A DNA stretch of 64,000 nucleotides from Sipunculus nudus. Taxonomy: Eukaryota; Annelida; Sipuncula; Golfingiida; Sipunculidae. The stretch lies in contig CM049307.1 of assembly GCA_026874595.1 (NCBI GenBank), forward strand, positions 3,929,579 to 3,993,578, given 5' to 3'. The position numbers and the translations under genes were made by a program. Numbering within the stretch: the stretch's first letter is position 1; each line of letters opens with the position of its first letter. The notes below the pieces were generated by a model that saw only the letters and a list, made by a program, of their open reading frames with translations, was not told the DNA's origin and searched no databases. Below are positions 54,612 through 64,000 of this stretch, in pieces.

Positions 54612-56634
54612 GACGTCCCCCCACCGACTTCTTAAAACCGTTGCTACCGGCCTTTTTGGATTTGGGCTGCCTATAGCTGCCCTTATCCTTTTTGGATGAT
54701 GCGTTACTGGCTGGTACCGATCGAGCTCTCGGCTCCTCACGGTCCTTTTCCGTTCCTCTGTCCGACAGCGCCGTCCACGACAATTCTAGGCCTAGGTGCC
54801 TAGTAGCCGACTTCTTCACCACTGTTACGGCCCGTTCTCTGGGCTCATTGACTTTCGCCAGCTTCAGCGTTTCTGTGATCACTTCACAGAGAAACTTTAT
54901 CAGTTTCTCTGGGTTGATCTCTAGCATAGCCTGGCTTTCAGCCACGGCTTGCTCCTCCGCCGGAGCTACCCCCTTTTCCGTTACATTGCGGTTTTTGGCC
55001 GCGGCCCGCCCTCCGGCAAGCCTGGTGGACGTGCTACCGCTAGCCACGACCTGCCCCCTTTCGGGAGCGGGAGCCTTCTGGGTCCTTACAGCCTCTGAGG
55101 CCGTGGGTCCCCGGGAGCCTCTGGTGATTTTGGCGTAGGTCACGCCAGTCTGGTGGGCTTTGCCTTTCCTGCCTTCCGCGCTCTTGCTGGTCGGCTTCCC
55201 TTCAGTGCCGTGTTTAGCCGTTGTCGGCCTCTGCCGGGCACCTTTGAAGGCTGTACAGCCCCTGTACATCGCCCTGTGGTCGCCCCCGCAGTTTGCACAT
55301 TTTGGCTTGCTCTTGTCGGCTGCCCTTCGACAATCTTTGGCATAGTGGCCTGCCTCGCCACAGTGCCTGCACCTGCCAGCCTTAGTGCATACTTTGGCCG
55401 TGTGCCCGAACTGGTAGCAGTTCAGGCACTGGATCGGCTCTACGGCCTTCCGGAAAGCCTCGCAGCGTATACGCTCGCTCCCGTACCTGAACCCGTGCTC
55501 GAGTGCCCTCGTAGCGCTCTCGCTCTGCTGAAAGTGCACGAGCACCTTCCACACCGGCTTTTTTCCGTGCCTGAGCCGCACGACCTCTTTGGCTTTTAAG
55601 CCCTGTTCATTTAACTCCGCCATGATCTCCTCTGTTGAGATATGCGGGCTCATTCCTCTGGCCACCACCGATGTTTGTTGGGTGCCCTCTGGTTTGGCTT
55701 GCTTGTTGCCCCGTGCAAGCTCCACCACTACCTTGGGCCCCGCCTTGATCAGTGGGCGCCAGTCGGGCCTGGCTTCCCTTGCTGTTTCGGGGAGCGTGAC
55801 CACCATTACTCCCCTGTCGAACTTTGTCTTACAGGCGGAGGTGCCCGTGCACTCCGTCACCAGCCTGTTCATTTTTCTACTGTTCTGCCTGAGGGCTGCC
55901 GGTAAGCCCCTGACCCAGTACCGAGCCAAGCCCTCTTTCTCCTGGTCGGCCACCTCACCTTCCGGCTGGCCGTTCTCCGTGCTCCCTGTCCGTACAGGCG
56001 AGCTTCGGGTCGGAGTTCCGTCCGCTGCTTGATTAACCCGGGTCCCCGGTTTGGTGGGCGACCCGCTATCACCTGAGCGGACTGGATTAGAGGGCGTCGA
56101 TCTCTCGATCGAGCTCGGGGACAGTGTCCTGAGAACCGTCGGCCACTCAGGCGATCCCACGTCTATGATTGGAGACCCCGACCGTTCGGGCGTCCCCGCC
56201 TTGTCCGGCCCCGGGACCTCCGGGGTGACCACTCCCGGGGTCTGCGGGGTTACCACTACCCTGTATGAATCGTTGCCCCTCTCCGGGGAGTCATCGAATA
56301 GCTCGAAACTGGCGTCCCCTGTCGGGGTGGCCGGTACCGAGCTCGGGGAACCCAGCGTAGAGCTTGGCGAGTTCGATGCCCCTTGCATCGCTCCCTCGCC
56401 TGCTGGGCTCTGTGAGGCCGAACCCTTGTTCGCGCCTCGACCCTCCATCTCGGTCCGCACGTCCGCCGCCTGCGCTCTACCGATGCTCTCCGTGATGAGC
56501 CCCGTAATCATCTGGAGGGCGTCAGGCCCGTGCCTTGCTGCCTGCTGCAGCCCACCTGTGATCTGGGTGAGACCCGGGATCACTTCTCTTTCCCTCTGAG
56601 AAAGCACCAACAGCCTGGTAAGTGCTTCCGCCAT
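54604..56634 (-). CDS. ORF1: gag-like zinc-knuckle RNA-binding protein
   Basis: 676 codons starting MAEALTRLLV. The N-terminal 230 residues are low-complexity and Ser/Pro/Thr-rich. From about 237 (ARYWVRGLPAALRQNSRKMN) to 400 there is a region like the PRE_C2HC domain and RNA-binding fold typical of Jockey/I ORF1. Three CCHC knuckles follow at 403-416 (CLNCYQFGHTAKVC), 422-435 (CRHCGEAGHYAKDC) and 446-460. The C-terminus is basic (KKDKGSYRQPKSKKAGSNGF). It is thought to package element RNA. The stop overlaps the ORF2 start by eight bases. Confidence 0.95.
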   Translation of the reverse strand: MAEALTRLLVLSQREREVIPGLTQITGGLQQAARHGPDALQMITGLITESIGRAQAADVRTEMEGRGANKGSASQSPAGEGAMQGASNSPSSTLGSPSSVPATPTGDASFELFDDSPERGNDSYRVVVTPQTPGVVTPEVPGPDKAGTPERSGSPIIDVGSPEWPTVLRTLSPSSIERSTPSNPVRSGDSGSPTKPGTRVNQAADGTPTRSSPVRTGSTENGQPEGEVADQEKEGLARYWVRGLPAALRQNSRKMNRLVTECTGTSACKTKFDRGVMVVTLPETAREARPDWRPLIKAGPKVVVELARGNKQAKPEGTQQTSVVARGMSPHISTEEIMAELNEQGLKAKEVVRLRHGKKPVWKVLVHFQQSESATRALEHGFRYGSERIRCEAFRKAVEPIQCLNCYQFGHTAKVCTKAGRCRHCGEAGHYAKDCRRAADKSKPKCANCGGDHRAMYRGCTAFKGARQRPTTAKHGTEGKPTSKSAEGRKGKAHQTGVTYAKITRGSRGPTASEAVRTQKAPAPERGQVVASGSTSTRLAGGRAAAKNRNVTEKGVAPAEEQAVAESQAMLEINPEKLIKFLCEVITETLKLAKVNEPRERAVTVVKKSATRHLGLELSWTALSDRGTEKDREEPRARSVPASNASSKKDKGSYRQPKSKKAGSNGFKKSVGGRHG

Positions 56635-57140
56635 TCTTTTATTCAGTGCCCTCTCACTGAATTGTCTAGATATACTCCCGCTCGGGCAGTATTTTGGTTT
56701 CCCGACCTTTCTCGATATATTCCTTTTGGGAATATATCGGGCTTTTCCTCTCGCCCTTTTTGACCTCGCTCCTCTGTCGGGTCTTATTATTTTATTCCCG
56801 TTCGGGCAATAAAATACTTTTGGATTCTCTCTCCGCCTCCTGCCTCTATTTTCGCCCCGATTGCTCGTACCTGTTCAGGCTACGATTTCTCTTTTCAGTA
56901 GATAGGTTGTTTCCAGAGCGTGGAAGACAACTTATCTTCAGATGATCCGTGAGCCAGCGAGCCGAGAGCGGGCTCTATTCAGCAGTTTTTTACCCAGAGC
57001 CGGGCTTAAAACTGTGAGCTTTGTGGACGGTCGGGCCGAGAGCTAGCCCTTGAGCCGAGAGCAGGCTCAATGAATGAGTTAATTAACTGTACCGAGAGCG
57101 GGTATCTGTTAATTAGTTCTTTGTAGGTTTCACCTACCCC
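56635..57140 (-). other. Hairpin array in the leader of the non-LTR element
   Basis: At least ten short perfect or near-perfect hairpins: 56672-56692, 56713-56739, 56788-56816, 56865-56885, 56901-56936, 56959-56975, 56983-57014, 57033-57049, 57050-57070, 57080-57115 and 57123-57137. Three (first, third, fourth) share one architecture despite different outer stems: outer stem, one bulged base, three C/T-G/A pairs, a four-base loop. Five others share GAGAGC-type loops. They directly precede ORF1. Confidence 0.85.
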
Positions 57141-57550
57141 GGAGCCAACAAGAAAATTCGAAAAAAAAGTGATACTTTACCTGATTCCCCTAAAGTAACC
57201 TTAACTTATAGAACTAAGCCCTAGCTAAGATGCACTTGTTTGGGGATGGCAGTACTGAAAAGCTGAAAAGCTGAAAAAGATAGACTAGTCCTAAAGAGGA
57301 CTGTTGTGGGTGGCTCCTATCACCAGTCTCGCTAATCACTAATGTGAATAGCTTGACTGGGAAGTTAGGCGCCAGTGAGTCTGCTGTGTCTCCGCGTCTC
57401 TGTCCACTTGACTAATTAGGCGGTGGTGGTCTAATTAGAGCTGCTCCCAGGCACGTCCGTTCTCCACGGCTGCTGGGACCGCAATGAGTCAACGAAACTA
57501 ATGAGTCGACAAGTGTAGCCTGGTACCAAATTCTCTTAACACGGAATTAA

Positions 57551-57672
57551 CGGACGGACGGACTAATCATAACTACATATATACCGGGTTACTTATCAGC
57601 TAATAGTCAGACGGACGGACGGACTAATCATAACTACATATATACCGGGTTACTTATCAGCTAATAGTCAGA
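57551..57672. repeat. Two 61-bp tandem units at the 5' end of the non-LTR element
   Basis: GGACGGACGGACTAATCATA begins both units and they read the same over 61 bp. Tandem 5' units are common in promoters of Jockey and CR1 type elements. Confidence 0.88.
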
Positions 57673-57749
57673 CGTCAGCTGAGCTAAAATTGTGGGTTCC
57701 CTTAACTTGCCGAAGCCCGAAGTTCAGCCCCCTATATATTATGCACCTA

Positions 57750-58221
57750 TATAGTACGTCCCAGTACCCGTGTCAAAATGTTTTCTGGGATATTTTTTCA
57801 AACGTGTAAAGCAGTGTAAACCTTTCTTGTCCAAAGGTTGCAGGAGCTATTCCGCCGACTACCTGCGTAAAAAGTAATGCCTTACCTTGTTTTGATTTTG
57901 TATGAGACAATCTAAAATATGACAAAACAGATCACAGCGTTTACGAATTATTCCTTGTCTGAGAACTGATAATAAAAAAGCCAGTCAACTTATGACGTCA
58001 GTCAATTGAAGGTGACGCGGGACCGAACATTGTGACGTCTTTGTGACGTCACTGTTCTCTAACGAACACAAAACGCAGCCATAGACACGGAAAGTGTACC
58101 GTGGAGGAATGTACTTTCCAGCAGTGCCGATAAGACGCCAAACACGGTATTTCAGCATAAATAAAGCAAAAGAGTCGCAAAGTAAATTAGTTTAACATAA
58201 CATAGAACTACTTTACACAAA
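57750..58221 (+). mobile_element. Family P element, copy 2, truncated
   Basis: TATAGTACGTCCCAGTACCC at the left end. Left and right subterminal parts of copy 1 are joined directly, without the roughly 0.5-kb middle. Homology stops near 58221, before the right terminus. It keeps the two TGACGTCA sites (57993 and 58044). Confidence 0.78.
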
Positions 58222-58402
58222 TTCAATGCATTTTAACGGACTACATTGGCCCCTTTTCACCACTTGTGTATTTCCGCAGTCAGTGTACATGTTGATGCCG
58301 CGCGGTGCATTATTGGAGTCAGATTTTGACTCCAACAATCCCTAGACAGCAGTGTCGTACTCTTGAGAGTCCGAGTCTGCGCAGTGTGAGATTATGGCAC
58401 GA

Positions 58403-58606
58403 TGTCGCTATAGAATAGACTTGTTACTCATGAAATGGTTTTAAATTGATTACAGGAAAATGAACTAAGGTACCCTATTTTTTCCATTATAGTTAATTAC
58501 GCTTTTCCTCTTTCTGCCCTAAGATCAAAAAAGTTTGGATTTTATTTGATTATCAAAAAAATAATCACGAAAAAACAGGTGGACAGGGGTGCTGGAACGG
58601 ACTATA
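58403..58606. repeat. Family Q fragment
   Basis: Ends with GGGGTGCTGGAACGGACTATA, a Q-type terminus. Just inside is ATGTCGCTATAGAATAGAC, also seen inverted near 15083. Confidence 0.55.
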
Positions 58607-59354
58607 AATACGGTAGGCCTACTGAATTACCCTTGTCCGCATGTTTTTTTATCGCGATAATTATTTCAAGAATATTCCTTTAAAATGCCCTTTGACCTGA
58701 ACTAGATAAACAGATATTCCGCCTTATTTGTGTAAAGTAGTTATATAGCATGAAAAACGTATTTACTTTGCGACTCTTTTGCGTTATTTATGTTGTAATA
58801 CCGTGGATGCCGTCTTGCCGGCACTGCTGGACAAAACATACCTCTAATGGCTCTATGGTACACTCTCCATGTCTTTAGCTGCGTTTGTTAGACAACAGTG
58901 ACGTCACAGAGATCGGTCGCGCGTCACCTTCAATTGACTGACCTCATAAGTTTAACTGGCTTGTTTATAGACCATTTCAGCATTACAGGCGCGTATGTGC
59001 GATGACCGACCTTGAGCCCAAGGTGAAAGGTCGCCATTACCAAAACAAACTACATGCGGTCCTGACATCTTCTGCCGCTTCGTTTGTCAGACGCAGCAGA
59101 TACACTGTGTTACTTGTGTCTCTGGGTTTAACATGCCTCGTCCGAAACAATGTCGTGAAACATTGTATCAATGGTATACATGGTTTGTGAAAACAGTGCC
59201 AGCTAGTCTGTGAAAAAACACAGGAAACAACACGTTCGTTGTGCGAGTTCTGATCAGTGAACGAAGGCAACAAGGCCGTGTCACGCGCATGTAGGTGCAA
59301 GTTGCTAGCAGATCGGCGCGGACATAAACGATTTAAACTATAAATTTAAAAATA

Positions 59355-59357
<3 letters not shown>

Positions 59358-59406
<49 letters not shown>
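59358..59406. repeat. (TA)n microsatellite
   Basis: About 49 bp TA tract inside the nested insert. Confidence 0.93.
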
Positions 59407-59411
<5 letters not shown>

Positions 59412-59587
59412 TACTGTTAAATGAACTTATTTTTAGCTTTAGCTTGTTAATTCATAATTTTATTAGTTCAAAATAAACATATTAGTACTATAAACTATAT
59501 TATGATAATTTTTTATATAATTATTAATTAATATTGAGCTATATTATTAATATTATAAAAAGTTCAGTAGATTAGAGTTTTATAGCA

Positions 59588-59589
<2 letters not shown>

Positions 59590-59645
<56 letters not shown>
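59590..59645. repeat. (TA)n microsatellite
   Basis: About 56 bp TA tract inside the nested insert. Confidence 0.93.
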
Positions 59646-59647
<2 letters not shown>

Positions 59648-60016
59648 ATGTATTACCCATCTTTTCATGTTTTATTTTGTTTCTTAAATGTGTGGACACT
59701 GCCATTTAGCTCCTACTTATGAATAATAAAACTTTCACACTCAGCACTAACAAATAAGTTAAGGGGTAATAGTTGAGAAATACAAATATCTGTCACTCGC
59801 AACATTAAAAAAATCTCACCTAAAAACATTAAATATTACAAAACAGATGTACAGTTGATGAAAAGCCAGAAACAGGAGGCCACAGTGCCTGTCTGTCTGA
59901 TTATGCAAGATATTTGATGAAAAATTGACCCTAAGAAAATTAAAAATATATTTCATATTTACCATTAGCTCTAAACAGTTTGTCTCATAGGCCTTAAAAG
60001 CAAATGGGAATACTAC

Positions 60017-60135
60017 GGTGGGGGGAGGGGGGGGGGGGGGGGGGGGGTCAGGCAAGTCTTATTTAGTTATGCCTGATGCCAAGTTTCTGGTAAAGAGTGA
60101 GCCAATTGATACCAATGGGGAAAGGGGGGGGGGGG
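60017..60135. repeat. G homopolymers
   Basis: Interrupted G run 60017-60047 and a second run 60124-60135. A C run lies near 60402-60427. Confidence 0.92.
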
Positions 60136-61151
60136 TGAGAAAAAAGCTTCATTGCAACATCCTCTAAATAAAAATTATGTGCCATGCATCAAAATTACAA
60201 TATATAAAAAGCTATATTTTTTTCTGGCCTCTGCCATTTCTCTAGGAAGTGGATCGGTAGAAGTACAAATGATTACGTAACACTTGAGAGAAATATATTA
60301 CACCTTTTACACCCATATCTATTATGATATAATATTTCAGCTCTTTAATAATGTAGAACCAGTGCTTGACACATACCTCTGTCAAGAGAAGTGGCAGCAA
60401 GTGCCCCCCCCCCCTCCCCAACCCCCCCTCACTTTTGTTCATGATAGAATTATTTTAATGAATGTTAAATCTGAAAAATATGATAAACTTCAATGTTTAT
60501 GTCTATATTAGCATATTAAAATAAATGGCTATATACATACACACACATTTATATACATATAAATGGTATTTTTGTGATTTATGCAGTCAATGTTTTATAT
60601 GTTCCAAGGAAACTGCCCTTATATGCTTCATACAGACCTAATATATTACATTTTTAAAAAAAAATTAGGGGAGGCAACACACTCCCAAAATCTCCATGCA
60701 TAAAACACCAATTAAGCATGAATTGTTTATTGATTGATGAAAGGTATTTGGTACATGAAAGGTACACACATGCATATATGGTCTGCCCCTTTGATATTCA
60801 GTGTATCGGTGTGTATTGTGCCCTTGTCTAACAGCAGCTGGTCCAAAGCACTTGTATGAAGTAAAACTTAATAATTCTATATTAAAAATATATTATTTTT
60901 AGCATACGTATTATACACTTTGTATTCTGAGGATTCTCAAGAATTTATTAGTGTTAAAACTCCATAAAAACTATAAAAAAGGAAAATGTAAGCTGAAAAA
61001 AAGTGTATGCTATAAAAGGACTTCCATATAGTATATATATTTGCTTTTTTTCCCACTGCGTTTTAGTCATGTTTAAATCGTTCAACTGACATGTCATGTT
61101 TAAGTAAAATGTTTATTTACTGAAGATGGTCTGCTTTATTTGTGATGTCCA

Positions 61152-61156
61152 GTTAT

Positions 61157-61201
<45 letters not shown>
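61152..61201. repeat. (TA)n microsatellite
   Basis: TA tract with one phase break, inside the nested insert. Confidence 0.92.
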
Positions 61202-61203
<2 letters not shown>

Positions 61204-62571
61204 GCCAGTAGCATAATTTATATATAAATATTATATTTCTGCACATGTTAAGAGATGACATAGGCAAATCTATGAAAAGCTACTATACAAAAACACTCTA
61301 ATAATCATATTTTCTCAAGTTCTTTGACACTTAAATATTTATCCTAGATCATGAAAGCCATAAACATCTTCAACAGAAGGCTAATAATATATTAAGCATT
61401 GACAGTGACAAATAACAGGGTAAACAGTTATGTTTACAAGTTTTGCATTATAATATATTTTTAATGTCTTGATATGCTCCCCAAAAGTTATATTATAAAT
61501 TATATTTACCATCCCATTACCCAAGGGTTAAAGACATTTTTGGAAATTTTGAAATAACAATAATCTTGTCCCGCAGTTTTGCATGCTGAACTGTAAACAT
61601 TTACGTGAAACATTTCGGACGATTCTGTTTTGTCCATGACAGGGTCAGAGAGTTATCAGTATTCATTATTTCCTCAGTGATTATTGTGGATTATTATTAG
61701 GAAATATAAAAATATTAAAGCATTATCTGGACTAAAGGGAATTATGTCTTGAAACACTGGCCTTCAACATAACAATATTATAATAAAATGTTATTAAGTT
61801 ATTAACACACTCCCTTACACAGGAATCAGGACAATGAAATTTGAGATGGTTATAAAGATGCATTTCGAGAAAAACAAAAACAAAAAAAAAGTTTATCTAA
61901 TCTAAATATGGTTACTAACCTTCGTATAAAAGTGTTGACAAAGACATTTCTACATATTAATAAGTAAAGCACCGTCACGTGTCCACTTGAATATTTCACC
62001 AGTGTGATTCTGTGAGCCACATGGAGTGAGCGACTGCACAAGCACCCGTATTTGTTACATTTTACATTTCTAAGGCCAGCAGAAGAGCTCTAACCTGCTT
62101 AGGAGCAATGTGTAACACTTATAAAGGGTGCCATTTTCTATAGGAGGCGTCCACTGAAAATATTAATAGATATATAGAAAGGGTTGAGCGTAACGTTCCG
62201 CCATTTCTGCATTGCACATGTCTGGTCAAGGAACGTGTTTTGGTAATGGTGACCTTTGACCCTGACTAGCATGCATTGCGAGTCGCGAGATGCTGAAATG
62301 GTCTATTAACAGTTCTCAGGCAAGGAAAAAGTCGTAAACGCTGTGACTTGTTTTGTCATATTTTAGTTTATTACTAGTTTAGGCATTACTTTTTACGCAG
62401 GTAATCGGCGGAATAGCTCCTGCAACCTTTGGACAAGAAAGGTTTACACTGCTTAACTTGTATGAAAAATTATCCAAGAAAAACATGCGGACACGGTTAC
62501 TGGGACGGACTATACTATAGACATATGCGATGGTTTGCCGCACAAGATCGAATCCATCTTCAGCTTCTTAT

Positions 62572-62900
62572 TTACTTTATTTTACAAACTCGTATTTTAC
62601 TGGACAAAACTACATTATTATTTTTCATAACAAACAAACCGATTCTACCAATCAATATAATTCTAAAATTGGTATTATTTTAAATAACACATAAGTAATT
62701 TCCATACATAGACATACATGTTCCGGGCCTCAAGAGATTATCCGAGTTAGCTTTCAGAATTTACATGCCATGACATAGACTAGGCCTAATAACATGTACT
62801 TATTGCATGTTGGCTAGCTTACTGTCCCGTGTAGGCCTATATTGCTGTCTATAAATATATATTTAAGCCGTCATTAAACCGCTATTGAAATATGTGTCTC
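62572..62900 (+). repeat. Dispersed repeat S, copy 2
   Basis: Same orientation partner of 49630-49920, immediately after family P copy 3. Confidence 0.75.
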
Positions 62901-63154
62901 TCTGCAATTGTCATATATGGCAAATTCAGGGAAAACGTAAACCGGCATGCTTTTCTGTACAGGCACACGGTACGGGTTGTACAATGTTATGACGTCACAA
63001 ACGTAATGTGCATCACAAAGGCTTAACACGTGTTCCTATTGTTATGAAAAAAATTACATTTTGACGCTGCGTGACCAACAGATGCTACTTTACAACAGAA
63101 AAAAAGATTCAAGAGATCTTTAGGATCCTTCTGCATTTTAACAAACTACAAGGT

Positions 63155-63158
<4 letters not shown>

Positions 63159-63238
<80 letters not shown>
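63159..63238. repeat. (TA)n microsatellite
   Basis: About 80 bp TA tract with two interruptions. The remaining sequence to 64000 shows nothing I recognise. Confidence 0.93.
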
Positions 63239-63245
<7 letters not shown>

Positions 63246-64000
63246 AAATATTGCATATTTGTATTGCTTATAAATTAAAAATACCCATGATCCCAGACCC
63301 AGAATTATAGCACCCCCATGTTCTGGAATTTCTTATTCCGCACCTGTGTGTAACTATATATTTGCGTGTTTTCTGATATTAACGGAGGCTATCATCGAAA
63401 ACAGCCGAACTGCCTTCGGCAAAGACCGGATTTTCTTTGTGGTCATTTCAAGCCCAGACATAAGCCGATTTAAGGATTACTGTGTATATGAATAACCTCG
63501 CTTCCAGTGACGGATTTATGCATGTTTGGGCCGATATTTGACAAAAGTTCTGACCCACGTGTGTGGTCAGTCAATGTGAAAAACACATGAGTCTGGCTCG
63601 CTTTACGAAAAGGAGGGGTTCAACCCAGGAGGATTAATGAAAAAAAAAACAATACAAGGTCCCCATTTCCGGGAAAGGGTTCGGGTGGGTGGGGGCGAAA
63701 GTTCCAGGCCTAGAAATTCGTCTGATACGATTAAAAAAGGTTGCAGCTGAAAAGGGGAACCGACCCCCTGAACTACCCTTTGGGTCCGCTTCTGCTTCTA
63801 ACGAGGTATGCATATTTCCGTTTCACTCTTCAGAAACAGTTTCATGTCTACCTACTCCGATTAGATTAGATGTTAAGCTATGTTGAATTAATGTCTTCCT
63901 CAAATTAAGCTGTACTTAAAATGTCCAAAAATAGTAACCAGTCAAAGGTCATCGAAAACCGGAGGGCCCCCGCGTCCCATTTCGACAAATAAATGTAACA

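Larger units (their letters stand above)
51070..57725 (-). mobile_element. Non-LTR retrotransposon, Jockey/I group, both ORFs open
   Basis: GC-rich DNA in AT-rich surroundings with, on the minus strand, leader (56635-57725), ORF1 (56634-54604), ORF2 (54611-51822) and a 3' region (51821 to about 51070). No stop or frameshift disrupts either ORF, so the copy may be recently active. The 5' end has two 61-bp tandem units. No poly(A) tail or target duplication could be identified, so outer limits are approximate. Confidence 0.85.
58980..62303. mobile_element. Nested 3.3-kb inverted-repeat insert at a TA site
   Basis: Its ends are GACCATTTCAGCAT and the complement ATGCTGAAATGGTC, both next to TA. 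Imperfect inverted similarity continues about 65 bp (TTTTGGTAATGG and GACCTTT blocks). The uninterrupted site is in copy 1 at about 14640. Inside are TA tracts, G runs and AT-rich DNA, with no transposase frame. Tc1/mariner-type integration is suggested by the TA target only. Confidence 0.6.
58629..62514 (-). mobile_element. Family P element, copy 3, split by an insertion
   Basis: 58629-58979 is the inverted right part and 62304-62514 the inverted left part of copy 1; the latter ends GGTTACTGGGACGGACTATA. Between them lies a 3.3-kb insert. One TGACGTCA site survives at 58899. Confidence 0.78.

Noticed and set aside
63689-63886. 65-codon frame with a GTATGC donor-like site
   Set aside because: No acceptor or homology could be recognised; too short to support.

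Overview
This is a eukaryotic, animal-type window. The DNA is AT-rich and gene-poor, with long introns, many (TA)n tracts, tRNA-derived SINE heads and several classes of transposable element. I see no operons, CRISPR arrays or prokaryotic features. The one recognisable host gene is a PLAT-domain lipoxygenase of animal type. With the mix of elements, this suggests an aquatic invertebrate, possibly a mollusc or other lophotrochozoan; the taxon is inference.

1-26.8 kb, minus strand: a lipoxygenase gene spread over twelve exons that I could assemble by hand. All splice phases agree and give 513 in-frame codons. The ATG and PLAT domain are at 26752. The last exon in the window ends at 152, and the C-terminal exons lie beyond base 1. 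Intron 1 holds a 5.4-kb DNA element with 162-bp inverted termini, a 7-bp target duplication and its own promoter and Walker-A exon. Intron 2 holds SINEs, a terminal-inverted-repeat element and a duplicated block. Two large minisatellites (58-bp and 50-bp units) abut lipoxygenase exons; the 50-bp one appears to derive from an exon's own 5' splice site.

26.8-46 kb: nested repeats. A structure with about 1.2-kb inverted arms (28008-40597) is interrupted by a SINE-like insertion (15-bp target duplication) and by a Ty3/Gypsy element (33785-39847). That element has the order gag-protease-integrase-RT-RNase H, diagnostic of the Gmr1 clade. It has identical LTR segments but a frameshift, a stop and a 3' deletion. 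A decayed non-LTR element (40.6-43.8 kb), an iterated 20-bp motif cluster and two hairpins sharing one loop sequence follow.

46-64 kb: dispersed repeats, homopolymeric G/C tracts, and a GC-rich non-LTR retrotransposon of the Jockey/I group on the minus strand (about 51.1-57.7 kb). Both of its ORFs are open, the ORF1 stop overlaps the ORF2 start, and the leader carries an array of hairpins. Downstream are three related inverted-repeat elements, one split by a 3.3-kb insertion at a TA site. No host gene is recognised from 27 to 64 kb.
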